DNA from: Chloroflexota bacterium
Lineage (GTDB): Bacteria > Chloroflexota > Dehalococcoidia > UBA2979
Direction of reading: 5' to 3'
Assembly: GCA_947479915.1 (NCBI GenBank)
Contig: CANKAU010000017.1
Span: forward strand, 1-43,336
DNA: 43,336 nt
Made by a program: the position numbers and the translations under genes. The stretch's first letter is position 1; the number at the start of each line of letters is the position of its first letter. Under the pieces are notes generated by a model, which made no database searches, was not told where the DNA came from, and saw only the letters and a list, made by a program, of their open reading frames with translations. Positions 26,101-32,851 of this stretch are shown in pieces.

Positions 26101-26517
26101 CCGCGCCAGTTCCTGCCCCGCCTTGACCGTGTCGCCTGTCTTCACGGAGATGCTCTCGACGCGACCGGTGACGCTGGTGCCGGACGACGACGACGCGAAC
26201 GCGAGCTTCGACTGGCGACCCGAGGCGACCGTGCCGGGGAGAGCGACCTGTTCGAGGATCGTCCGCTTCGTTGCGGGCGCCGTCTGTACGGTCGCCTCCT
26301 TCGCCGGGGCGGTATTCCACCGCCGGTAACCGAGCACGCACGCTGTACCCACGAGGAGCAGCAGCACGCCCGCGACCGCGCCCTTCCGCCAGGTCCATCC
26401 ACCCGTCAGGCGGCCCAACGGGCTCGCGGATCCGGGTCGCACCGCGGGACGCGCCCGGCGCTCGCGGGGACGCGCCGCGCTGGTGGACGGCTCATCGGGA
26501 ATCGGCATGTCGGTCAT
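23173..26517 (-). CDS. Chimeric protein: HlyD/MacA-like adaptor half fused to MBG/YDG repeats and beta-sandwich tail
   Basis: An 1114-aa protein with unrelated halves. Residues 1-482: a Pro/Arg-rich cytoplasmic lead, one transmembrane helix (AVAGVLLLLVGTACVLGY, near 50-67), the first lipoyl half (VKTGDTVKAGQELARL), and long Ala/Gln coiled coils with a Cys-pair insert (CRSNATQC), all like the adaptor at 17.9 kb. The second lipoyl half begins (VLVAPASG) and stops. Residues 483-791: three full and one partial 89-aa MBG/YDG repeats (AGNYTLTQP, YDGGTVA, ASLVGV) typical of secreted adhesins. Then a Pro-rich linker, a ZU5-like beta-sandwich (SITVPPGAIP; ITVSVPSASV; FWTGNGWQEL), a second Pro-rich linker and a final small domain (GVWVQDERGAFHLLVV). 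No ABC partner is adjacent. The start ATG 26517 has GAGAG upstream. A surface-anchored protein is plausible; natural fusion or assembly chimera cannot be told apart here. Confidence 0.85.
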   Translation of the reverse strand: MTDMPIPDEPSTSAARPRERRARPAVRPGSASPLGRLTGGWTWRKGAVAGVLLLLVGTACVLGYRRWNTAPAKEATVQTAPATKRTILEQVALPGTVASGRQSKLAFASSSSGTSVTGRVESISVKTGDTVKAGQELARLNTTSLDLAVQSANSAFTVAQLKLQQLLAGATRSDLATAEQSIIGANATLQKAQSDLRTLQGAPAAAEYASATQAVLNAQNALNNAQTTLDNLQVHSSDAAALANAIKAVDAMTAQQHTAQTELDAGLDQLEAANAFSKGVRGAANDLLNAVNAMCRSNATQCNGIARGATDLASLGTGLDAQLPPIPFAISPRVVAFNEATTDPALRSALFRLVQASAELPALTTEANGRVAVSGSSSAPTNEALRSAMSTRDAAAQALTAANAKLDLLMHPADADVQAAQNALKNAQAGLAAATAKRDATVGGPLPVDIAVQEQSVQQAQVNQQKAQDDRQGAVLVAPASGSFATAAVGSSKTVTVSGLTIGGAQAGNYTLTQPTTTASITAKALTVSGITAMDREYDGGTVAALNTGGASLVGVIGGDTVTLGVGAAAGAFATATMGPNKTVTVSGLTIGGAQAGNYTLTQPTTTASITTKALTVSGILVPARQYDGGTVAPVNAASASLVGVVGADAVSLVTGGVIGNFANAALGVNKPVTITGLMLAGSAAGNYTLTQPAATASITPKILTVTGIVAMSKPFDGNTTAPLNLNGATLVGVVASEAVALQTVGAVGTFADAAVGGGKVVTVSGLTITGADAGNYTLVQPTLAGTILGEEPPADPAPPTEPAGPPVQELPGPVAGLEPDRAALPPDATAPVTVTTSVATSTSVGGTTVNASMSITVPPGAIPNATSIVVQSVASVAALVAQAPLPASEGVIIAAISASALDATGATLKGAFDEPVAITVSVPSASVPAGARAADFVIVFWTGNGWQELVTQVAQRNDGSVEVTAALTHFSVYAVKYRAAPPPPQSPPPTGAPGFGAFPPVFSAGLQAFVVFDGGSVDSLEVAARRAGASGVWVQDERGAFHLLVVDGPAFLRDEFARAFPSGLRGPVAVTLTRLPPAQSMVAPAGADRPVSLLTQLVEWLPLGWLRPRGAEH
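24145..25071 (-). repeat. 267-bp tandem repeats encoding MBG/YDG modules
   Basis: Three full 267-bp units (24805-25071, 24538-24804, 24271-24537) and a partial fourth (24145-24270) are in one reading frame of the fusion gene. Over the best 80 bases the first two differ at about 8 positions; the third and fourth are more diverged. Each encodes a NYTL-containing strand; the full units also have a YDG- or FDG-containing turn. Such repeats allow length change by recombination and can collapse in short-read assembly. Confidence 0.85.
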
Positions 26518-26824
26518 CGGACGCTCTCTCGTTGCTCGTCGGATTCGCTCGAACGAATGCACGAGGCGCAGCCAACTGCTGCTGTTGAAACCGTACGCAC
26601 ACGGAGGCGCCGACATGTGAACGACTTGCTCGACGGCTGCCTCACTTCCGATAAACGACTAGACCTCGTCCGCGTTTCGTGTGATCTGGAACGCTCGTGC
26701 GCCCACGTTCGATCGAGCGGCACGCATGTGCGCCTGCTGATCGAGGTGCGTCGACGAGGCTGTGTTACGTTGAAGTCCACGTATTCCGCGCCCCCGCTCG
26801 CTCTGACGCCGTTGGCCCTCGTCC

Positions 26825-26844
26825 GTCCACGTCCCGACGTGGAC
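26825..26844. promoter_or_regulatory. Perfect 9-bp palindrome in the 26.5-26.9 kb intergenic region
   Basis: GTCCACGTC and GACGTGGAC stand either side of CC, within the 423-base divergent region between the fusion gene (start 26517) and the transglutaminase operon (start 26941). It could be an operator or a short hairpin in the transglutaminase leader. I see no convincing gene and no clear -35/-10 pair elsewhere in the 423 bases. Confidence 0.35.
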
Positions 26845-26940
26845 GCCGCCCTGCCATCGAAGGCGTCCTGACCTCTGCGATGACGCATCGGTGCTCCGAG
26901 CCCGGCCAGCGTCGTGGGCTGCGATGACGAAGGACTCTCG

Positions 26941-27780
26941 ATGAACCTCAACGTTGGCTACGAGTTCACCTACCGTTGCGAGCGCGCAACGCCGATGTTG
27001 TTCGTCCTGAACATCCACTCGGAACGCGTGCCGGACATCGTCGTCCCCGATCGCATGACGACGACGCCGAACGTCGCGGTCACGACGTACCGTGACTCGT
27101 TCGGCAACTGGTGCTCGCGCCTCGTCGCGCCCGCGGGCGACTTCACGATGACCGCCTCGGCGATGCTGCATGACTCCGGCGAGCGGGATGCCGTGGTACC
27201 GGATGCCCCGCAGCACCGCGTGGAGGATCTCCCGGACGACACGCTGCAGTTCCTGCTGCCGAGTCGCTACTGCGAGACCGAGCTGCTCTCAGACATCGCC
27301 TGGTCGCTCTTCGGCAACACGCCGGAGGGGTGGCCGCGCGTGCAGGCGATCTGCGACTTCGTCCACCAGCGCGTGACCTTCGGATATGAGCACGCGCGCG
27401 TCACGAAGACGGCGTGGGACGTGTACCGCGAGCGCACTGGGGTCTGCCGTGACTTCACCCACCTGGGCGTCACGCTCTGTCGCGCGATGAATATCCCCGC
27501 GCGTTACTGCACGGGCTACCTGAGCGACATCGGGACGGCCGGGCCCTACACCGACGGCGACTTCGCCGGGTGGTTCGAGGCGTACCTCGGTGGGCGCTGG
27601 CACACGTTCGACCCGCGAAACAACGAGCCGCGCATCGGGCGCGTGCTGGTCGCCCGTGGCCGCGATGCGGCGGACGTGCCGTTGAGCCACTCGTTCGGGG
27701 CAAACACCCTGACGGGGTTCAAGGTGTGGGCGGACGAGATCGACGAGCATGGGGCCGTGGTTCCGCTGGGAGTCCGGTAG
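26941..27780 (+). CDS. Transglutaminase-like protein (COG1305 type), altered His position
   Basis: A 279-aa protein with an N-terminal beta domain (residues 1-130) and a transglutaminase/papain-like core. The nucleophile is in TGVCRDFTHLGVTLCRAMNIP; the later strand reads DFAGWFEAYLGGRWHTFDP, where the classic triad has HAW in place of AGW, so the usual His is absent while the Asp strand is kept. PRIGRVLVARGRDAADV is a typical C-terminal stretch of this subfamily, in which other residues also occur at the His site. AAGGA lies 9 bases upstream of ATG 26941. It is the first gene of a two-gene operon with a second homologue. A cysteine peptidase or amidase role is possible; activity is uncertain. 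Confidence 0.85.
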   Translation: MNLNVGYEFTYRCERATPMLFVLNIHSERVPDIVVPDRMTTTPNVAVTTYRDSFGNWCSRLVAPAGDFTMTASAMLHDSGERDAVVPDAPQHRVEDLPDDTLQFLLPSRYCETELLSDIAWSLFGNTPEGWPRVQAICDFVHQRVTFGYEHARVTKTAWDVYRERTGVCRDFTHLGVTLCRAMNIPARYCTGYLSDIGTAGPYTDGDFAGWFEAYLGGRWHTFDPRNNEPRIGRVLVARGRDAADVPLSHSFGANTLTGFKVWADEIDEHGAVVPLGVR

Positions 27781-27783
27781 CCC

Positions 27784-28686
27784 ATGCACAGCACTTTTCA
27801 CCGTCCCGCGCTCGACCCCACGACCATCCAGTGGGATCGCGTGAGAACCGGGACCTACGTGGTCCACCAGCAATTCCGGTACGAATATCCCGCGAGCATC
27901 CTCGACCTTGAGCACCAGCTCGTCGTGATCCCGGCGGTGACGTTCGGCGACCAGTCACGATCGGTGTACAGCGTGGAGATCTCCGAGGCTGGCGAGATCA
28001 TCACTCGGACGGACTCGTTCGCGAACACCGTGCTTGACGTGTGGATCCCGCACGTGGAGCACGCGATCCAGTTCGACGCGTGGGTCACGCTCGAACGTAC
28101 CGGCCCGGCGCGACCGCGATCCGTGCCCGCTGCGTGGCTCAGCGACCGACGATTCCTCGAACCGACCGCGCGCACACTGCCCGACGAGGCGATCGATCGT
28201 GTGGCCGCCGAGTTGCTCGCGAGCGGCGCGCAGGGGCTCGCGCTCGCGGAACTCGCCAACCGCTGGGTTTTCGAGACGATGACGTACAAGCCGGGCGTCA
28301 CGGGCATCCGGACGACCGCTGCCGACGCGCTCGCCGCGCGGCAGGGCGTCTGCCAGGACTACTCGCACCTGATGCTGGCGATCTGCCGCCGCATGGGCCT
28401 CGCCGCGCTCTACGTATCGGGCCATCTGCTGGGCGAGGGCGGCACGCATGCATGGGTCGAGGTGGTGCTGCCCGCTGCGGTGGGCGCTGACACCGCCGAG
28501 GCATGGGCGCTTGACCCGACGCATGGCCAGCGCGTGAACCTGACGTATCTCACCGTCGCCGTCGGTCGCGACTACGGCGACGTGGCCCCGACGTCTGGGA
28601 GCTACCGGGCGGGGCACGACGGCACGCTGAGCGCGCACAAGGACGTGCGCGTCGTCGAGGTCGTCTATGAGGACCTGCCGGTCTGA
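27784..28686 (+). CDS. Transglutaminase-like protein with complete Cys-His-Asp triad
   Basis: A 300-aa protein starting 3 bases after the stop of the preceding homologue. It has the N-terminal beta domain seen in bacterial transglutaminase-like proteins (YVVHQQFRYEYP; ILDLEHQLVVIP) and a catalytic core with the Cys in RQGVCQDYSHLMLAICRRMG, the His in GGTHAWVEVVLP and the Asp in AWALDPTHGQ. The triad is complete, unlike in its neighbour. Such paired genes occur in many actinobacteria and Chloroflexota, often beside ATP-grasp and alpha-E genes for small-peptide ligation; none are seen here. Cleavage or transfer of an isopeptide or small peptide is likely by family; the substrate is unknown. Confidence 0.88.
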   Translation: MHSTFHRPALDPTTIQWDRVRTGTYVVHQQFRYEYPASILDLEHQLVVIPAVTFGDQSRSVYSVEISEAGEIITRTDSFANTVLDVWIPHVEHAIQFDAWVTLERTGPARPRSVPAAWLSDRRFLEPTARTLPDEAIDRVAAELLASGAQGLALAELANRWVFETMTYKPGVTGIRTTAADALAARQGVCQDYSHLMLAICRRMGLAALYVSGHLLGEGGTHAWVEVVLPAAVGADTAEAWALDPTHGQRVNLTYLTVAVGRDYGDVAPTSGSYRAGHDGTLSAHKDVRVVEVVYEDLPV

Positions 28687-28711
28687 GCGGCAGCCGCGCG
28701 AACCTGTTGGT

Positions 28712-29044
28712 CTACCCGGCCGGCACCATGAACGGCTGGGATGCTTCGAGCTCGCCGTCGACGTATACGTGCAGCGTGTTCGCGCCCTGGACCTGGCTCG
28801 GCAGCCCGACCGTGAACTGCATCATGTGGTTGCTCAGGTAGAACCGCGCCGATACCTCTGCGTCCGTCGGACGGACACGAGTGCCCGCACCCGTCTCCAC
28901 CTCGAAACGCAGTCGGTGCTCCGCGGGCTGGCGCGCGGTGATCTCGGTGGTCACCTCGTTGCCAGCCGACCGGACGAGGACCTTGATGCGACCGTACTCA
29001 AGTTGTGTCATGCGAGCAGCGTAGTCCCCTGCGGGCCGCCTCAC
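28712..29044 (-). CDS. Small protein of unknown function coupled to the fluoride exporter
   Basis: I do not recognise this protein. From a GTG at 29044, which overlaps the exporter's stop codon (GTGA), it is 110 aa; from an internal ATG at 29011 it is 99 aa. The GTG is preferred because 4-base overlaps recur in this window and the ATG has no well-placed ribosome site. There is no signal peptide or membrane helix. The sequence looks beta-strand rich (IKVLVRS, EVTTEIT, LRFEVETGAG, ARFYLSNHMMQFTVGL, TLHVYVDGEL). Lying directly downstream of the CLC-F gene, it is probably made from the fluoride-controlled transcript. A link to fluoride is inferred from position only. Confidence 0.68.
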   Translation of the reverse strand: MRRPAGDYAARMTQLEYGRIKVLVRSAGNEVTTEITARQPAEHRLRFEVETGAGTRVRPTDAEVSARFYLSNHMMQFTVGLPSQVQGANTLHVYVDGELEASQPFMVPAG

Positions 29045-30438
29045 TCATCGGCCGCCGCGGCGGAAGCGCTCGAGGCGTGCCGTCCTTCTCGCAACGCGCG
29101 CAGTGATACCTCGGACGGGACGACGCCGACCTTCGGCACACCCACGCGCTGGGACAGGTAGATCCCGGAGTGGCCGCTGACGAGGTAGGCGACGAAGCAA
29201 CCGACGGCGAGGTAGGGAGCCGCGTCCGCACCGAACAGCTCGATCCCCATCACCGTGCAGGCCAGCGGGGTATTCGCCGCCCCGGCAAAGATCGCGACGA
29301 ACCCGACCGAGGCGAAGAGATCCGCAGGTGCGTGCATCAACGCCGCGAGCCGGTTACCCAGCGTGGAGCCGATAAAGAAGAGCGGGGTGACCTCGCCGCC
29401 CTTGAAGCCGCTCCCCAGCGCCAGCGCCGTGAACACGATCTTCCACCACCACGAGTCCCACCGCGCGCCGTCCGGCTGGAAGCTCGACAGGATCGTCACG
29501 GCGCCGGAGTCCGGTGAACTCACGCCTAGCCCGAGGTAATCGCGCGTGCCGAGCGCAAACACGAGCCCAATGATGATCAGCGCCCCCACGGGCGGGCGGG
29601 CGACCGACCACGGGATCCACGCGCGGAAGACCCGCCCGAGGCCGTGCGCTACCTCGGCGAACAGCAGCGCGGCCAGGCCGAACACCACCCCACCGACGGC
29701 GACCTTCCCGATGAGCCACGGATCGAACGGCAGTCGAGCGTCATGCGACAGGATCGCGACGTGGTACGTCGTGTGGTGCACATCCCAGGCGGCGGTCGTG
29801 ACATCGGCCAGCAGCGCGGCGTACAGCACCGGGATGAGCGCCGCGTATTGCATGCGCCCGATCGAGAGCACCTCCATCGCGAAGATCGCCCCGGCGATCG
29901 GCGTGCCGAAGACGGATCCGAAACCAGCGGCGACACCCGCCATCAGCAGCGTGCGCAGATCCGCGGGTGCGAGGCGCAGGTAGCGGTTGAACGCACTCGC
30001 GACGCCGCCACCCATCTGCACCGCCGTCCCCTCGCGGCCGACCGATGCACCGAAGAGGTGAGCCCAGACGGTCGTGAAGACGATCAGCGGCACGATGCGC
30101 GCGGGCACCCCGCCGCCCGGCTCGTGGATCTCGTCGACGAGGAGGTTATTGCCGCCCTCCACTTCGCGACCGAACCAGTGATAGAGCAACGCGCTGGCAG
30201 CGCCGGCGATCGGCAGGAGGTAGAGGAGCCACGGGTTCGCCCAGCGCACCTGGGTGGCGGCCTCGAGCGACCACAGGAACAGCGCGGAGATCGAGCCGAT
30301 GGTGATCGCGACGGGTGTGACCAGCGCGAGCCACTTCGCGAAGTAGCGGGCGATCGCCATTTGCTCGGCGGCATGGAGGCGAGCGGGGCCACGGGAAGTG
30401 GCGGCGAGCAGGCGGAGCCGGGCGATGATCTGATTCAT
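29041..30438 (-). CDS. CLC-type fluoride/proton antiporter (CLC-F)
   Basis: A 465-aa CLC membrane protein. The anion-path motifs differ from chloride channels in the CLC-F manner: EGGNNLLVDEIH in place of the GSGIP loop, GREGTAVQMGGG with the gating Glu, and GSGFKGGEVTPLFFIG where chloride types have GGIFAP. About ten helices are visible between residues 40 and 430; the C-terminus is a short Ala/Ser tail. CLC-F proteins expel fluoride using the proton gradient. This role is strongly backed by the fluoride riboswitch in its leader. ATG 30438 is chosen with AGGAG 10 bases upstream; a GTG at 30447 is too close to that site. The small downstream gene overlaps its stop. Confidence 0.92.
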   Translation of the reverse strand: MNQIIARLRLLAATSRGPARLHAAEQMAIARYFAKWLALVTPVAITIGSISALFLWSLEAATQVRWANPWLLYLLPIAGAASALLYHWFGREVEGGNNLLVDEIHEPGGGVPARIVPLIVFTTVWAHLFGASVGREGTAVQMGGGVASAFNRYLRLAPADLRTLLMAGVAAGFGSVFGTPIAGAIFAMEVLSIGRMQYAALIPVLYAALLADVTTAAWDVHHTTYHVAILSHDARLPFDPWLIGKVAVGGVVFGLAALLFAEVAHGLGRVFRAWIPWSVARPPVGALIIIGLVFALGTRDYLGLGVSSPDSGAVTILSSFQPDGARWDSWWWKIVFTALALGSGFKGGEVTPLFFIGSTLGNRLAALMHAPADLFASVGFVAIFAGAANTPLACTVMGIELFGADAAPYLAVGCFVAYLVSGHSGIYLSQRVGVPKVGVVPSEVSLRALREGRHASSASAAAADE

Positions 30439-30447
30439 GGGGCACAC

Positions 30448-30519
30448 ACTCCTACGGACTCGTAGGAGTCATCAGCCCTGCGCGTGCGCCGGGCGGTTCG
30501 CGGCAGGACCCCATCGCCG
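30448..30519 (-). promoter_or_regulatory. Fluoride riboswitch (crcB motif) with translational expression platform
   Basis: Reading the minus strand from 30519: stem CGGC (30519-30516) pairs with GCCG (30504-30501), enclosing GATG and GGGGTC; a second stem GCCC (30494-30491) pairs with GGGC (30478-30475); then TGATGACTCCTAC ends the aptamer at 30462. GGGGTC (30512-30507) can pair with GACTCC (30470-30465) as the pseudoknot. These are the conserved elements of the crcB fluoride aptamer. The 3' arm ACTCCTAC (30469-30462) is also an exact complement of GTAGGAGT (30455-30448), which holds the ribosome-binding site. Fluoride binding would hold the 3' arm in the pseudoknot and free the site. The aptamer match is seen; the switch mechanism is inferred. 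Confidence 0.93.
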
Positions 30520-30526
30520 TGCCGAG

Positions 30527-30555
30527 AGCGTACGAACGGGCCGAAAGAAGCGCAA
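30527..30555 (-). promoter_or_regulatory. Promoter of the fluoride exporter transcript
   Basis: On the minus strand TTGCGC (30555-30550) and TACGCT (30532-30527) are 17 bases apart. Transcription would start about 30520, right at the 5' end of the riboswitch aptamer, which supports the assignment. Confidence 0.5.
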
Positions 30556-30581
30556 GACGACCCGGGTGCGCTCGCCGTCCC

Positions 30582-31604
30582 CTAGCGCCACCCGAGGCCC
30601 GGCGCGACGTGCGTCAGGATCGCCTCGATCACGTGCGCGTTGTACTCGACGCCCAGCTGGTTCGGCACCGTGAGCAGCAACGTGTCGGCGGCGGCGATCG
30701 CCTCGTCCTGTCGCAGCTGCTCGATGAGCACGTCGGGCTCGGCGGCGTAGGTGCGACCGAAGACCGCGCGCGTATTCGCGTCGATGAGGCCGATCTTGTC
30801 GCCTTCCTCGCCGCTGCCGCCGAAGTACATGTGGTCGCGCGCCTCGGTGAGCGCGAAGATGCTGCGGCTCACCGACACGCGCGGTTCGCGCTCGTGGCCT
30901 GCTTCAGCCCACGCCGCGCGGTAGGCACGGATCTGCGCGGCCTGCTGGAGGTGCAGCGGCTCGCCGGATTCGTCGTCCTTCAGTGTGGAGCTCTGGAGGT
31001 TCATCCCCTGCCGCGCGGCCCACTCGGCGGTCGCGTTGGAACCAGCACCCCACCAGATGCGATCGCGCAGGCCCTCGGAATGAGGCTCGACGCGGAGCAG
31101 GCCGGACGGGTTCGGGAACATCGGTCGGGGGTTGGGGCGCGCGAAGCCCTCGCCGCGCAGCACCTCGAGGAACGTGCGGGCGTGGCAACGGGCCATGTCG
31201 GAGTCAGTTTCGCCCTCCGTCGGCTCGTAGCCGAAGTGTCGCCAGCCATCGATCACCTGCTCGGGGGAGCCGCGACTAATGCCGAGCTGGAGGCGGCCCG
31301 TCGCGATGATGTCCGCAGCGCCCGCGTCCTCCGCCATGTACAGCGGATTCTCGTACCGCATGTCGATGACGGCCGTGCCGATCTCGATGCGCTGTGTCCT
31401 CGCGCCGACGGCGGCGAGCAGCGGGAACGGCGAGGCGAGCTGGCGCGCGAAGTGGTGGATCCGGAAGTACGCGCCATCCGCGCCGAGCGCTTCCGCGGCC
31501 ACCGCCAGATCGATCGACTGCAGCAGCGCGTCCGAGGCGGATCGCGTCTGCGACTGCGCAGAGGGCGTCCAGTGACCGAACGACAGGAACCCGATCTTCT
31601 TCAT
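30582..31604 (-). CDS. LLM-class flavin-dependent oxidoreductase
   Basis: A 340-aa luciferase-like TIM-barrel protein. Family features are the opening strand KIGFLSFGHW, ALGADGAYFRIHHFARQLASP (the conserved His and following loop), IEIGTAVIDMRYENPLYMAEDAGAAD, RLQLGISRGS, and WWGAGSNATAEWAA in the second half. Such proteins use reduced FMN or F420 to oxidise diverse organic molecules, often in catabolism. It stands alone on the minus strand, 63 bases after the DUF998 gene, and the fluoride promoter lies just past its stop. FMN versus F420 use cannot be told from the sequence; Chloroflexota of this group do use both. Confidence 0.88.
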   Translation of the reverse strand: MKKIGFLSFGHWTPSAQSQTRSASDALLQSIDLAVAAEALGADGAYFRIHHFARQLASPFPLLAAVGARTQRIEIGTAVIDMRYENPLYMAEDAGAADIIATGRLQLGISRGSPEQVIDGWRHFGYEPTEGETDSDMARCHARTFLEVLRGEGFARPNPRPMFPNPSGLLRVEPHSEGLRDRIWWGAGSNATAEWAARQGMNLQSSTLKDDESGEPLHLQQAAQIRAYRAAWAEAGHEREPRVSVSRSIFALTEARDHMYFGGSGEEGDKIGLIDANTRAVFGRTYAAEPDVLIEQLRQDEAIAAADTLLLTVPNQLGVEYNAHVIEAILTHVAPGLGWR

Positions 31605-31667
31605 GTACTGATCCTACCGTTCGGAGGTCACGCGGGCACAGGGCTACCGGAACCCACGCCCTGCAGG

Positions 31668-32321
31668 TCAGTCCTCGACGCCTCGCGTCGGCTGCGAGGC
31701 AAGACCGACGCCCATCGCCATCGCCCAGATCGTGAACGGGTCGAGCGCGAGGCGTTCCGCGGCGCCGGCCCACCCCGCCGATGCGGGCGAGGCGAACCAC
31801 GCCATGCCGACGATGCTCGCCGCCGCCGCGCCGAAGGAGAACGTCGCGAGCCTCGGACGCTGCTGCCGGAGCGATAGGCCCATCAGTCCCATCGCGAGCA
31901 CGCCGGGCACGCGCATCAGCGCAGCGGCCTTGTGCAGCTCCGGCGAGACGTTGGACGGAGCGAGTCCGACCAGGACGCCCCCGGTGCCCACGATGACGAT
32001 GCAGCCGATCGCGACCGCGTTCAGCCGCGAGCCGCGCAGCCCGCGCGCCAGCAGCGCGGCCCCTGCGATGGTCATCATCCCGAAGGCGATGAACCCGCCG
32101 TTCATCACGTCGTGCAGCGGCGAGCACACGAGCGCCTCGACGCCGCGTGCGGTGCTGGGCACGTCGCAGGCAGTCACCCCGAGATCGCTGATGGTGTTCG
32201 CGATGAACGAGTACGGGCGCGGCCACGCGCGCGCGACCACGAGCTGGAGCGGGAAGTAGATCCCTGTCCCCAGCCACGCCGCCGCAGCCCACCGAAGCGC
32301 AGTCCTCGAAGTGATCTCCAT
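31668..32321 (-). CDS. DUF998 family membrane protein
   Basis: A 217-aa integral membrane protein with about six hydrophobic segments: near residues 8-28, 75-95, 102-122, 134-150, 160-180 and 190-210. The loop after helix 1 has PYSFIANTISDLGV, the characteristic stretch of DUF998, and a central HDVMNGGF. Family function is unknown to me. ATG 32321 is chosen; a GTG sits just before it. The preceding gene is a VOC protein on the same strand 27 bases away, so the two may be co-transcribed. No transport motif or catalytic site is visible. Confidence 0.8.
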   Translation of the reverse strand: MEITSRTALRWAAAAWLGTGIYFPLQLVVARAWPRPYSFIANTISDLGVTACDVPSTARGVEALVCSPLHDVMNGGFIAFGMMTIAGAALLARGLRGSRLNAVAIGCIVIVGTGGVLVGLAPSNVSPELHKAAALMRVPGVLAMGLMGLSLRQQRPRLATFSFGAAAASIVGMAWFASPASAGWAGAAERLALDPFTIWAMAMGVGLASQPTRGVED

Positions 32322-32348
32322 CACCTGAGGATACCGGGTCGCGGCGAA

Positions 32349-32702
32349 TCAGCTTCCGGCGGGCTGGAACAGCTCGATGAGGTTGCCCGCAGGGTCGATC
32401 AGCAGCACCTGAGCGCCGCCCGGACCGCGCACGACCTCGTTGCGGAACGTCGCCCCGAGCCCGCGGAGGCGCTCGACCTCCACGCCGATGTCCTCGACGA
32501 GCAGGTGGATGCGGTTCCAGCCGCCGGGCGCAGGCTGCGCGCCGTCAGCCATCGGACGTCCGGCGGAGCTGGCGGGGCCACTGAGAAGGAGACGAAGCTG
32601 TCCGCGCTGGACATCGGCGAACGCGGGCGCGGCATTGGTAAGCAGTTCGAACCCCAGCAACGTCGTGTAGAACTCCACGGCTGCAGCCACGTCGTCCACC
32701 AT
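32349..32702 (-). CDS. VOC (glyoxalase/bleomycin-resistance) family protein, 5' end disrupted
   Basis: A 117-aa VOC-fold protein: VAAAVEFYTTLLGF helix, LRLLLSGP strand, GGWNRIHLLVEDI with a metal-site His in the second half, and DPAGNLIELFQP with the closing Glu. VOC proteins bind metals and act as lyases, dioxygenases or drug binders. The first strand should be complete upstream of ATG 32702: in the same frame the codons before it read TVRY, as in homologues, but they are preceded by TGA at 32717-32715 after MTE. A well-placed ribosome site (GAGAGG) instead serves ATG 32733 in another frame, and loss of one base near 32711 would join that start to RYMVDD. So the gene appears frameshifted, or starts late at 32702. 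Confidence 0.7.
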   Translation of the reverse strand: MVDDVAAAVEFYTTLLGFELLTNAAPAFADVQRGQLRLLLSGPASSAGRPMADGAQPAPGGWNRIHLLVEDIGVEVERLRGLGATFRNEVVRGPGGAQVLLIDPAGNLIELFQPAGS

Positions 32703-32851
32703 GTACCGGACCGTTCACTCGGTCATCAGGCATGCGATCCACCTCTCTTCGCCCGGTAGTGTGCACCTCCTCGGAAGCCCCTGCCGCCCGCGCGCCGTTA
32801 CGGCTGCTTCACGAGCGCGGCACGTCAAGGAGCACGACGACCGAGCGCGGC

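Noticed and set aside
17911-32717. TGA recoded as an amino acid (Trp, Arg or selenocysteine) in this organism
   Set aside because: TGA ends several intact genes here (imuB, response regulator, second transglutaminase), I see no SECIS-like element, and the VOC case is better explained by a one-base frameshift.
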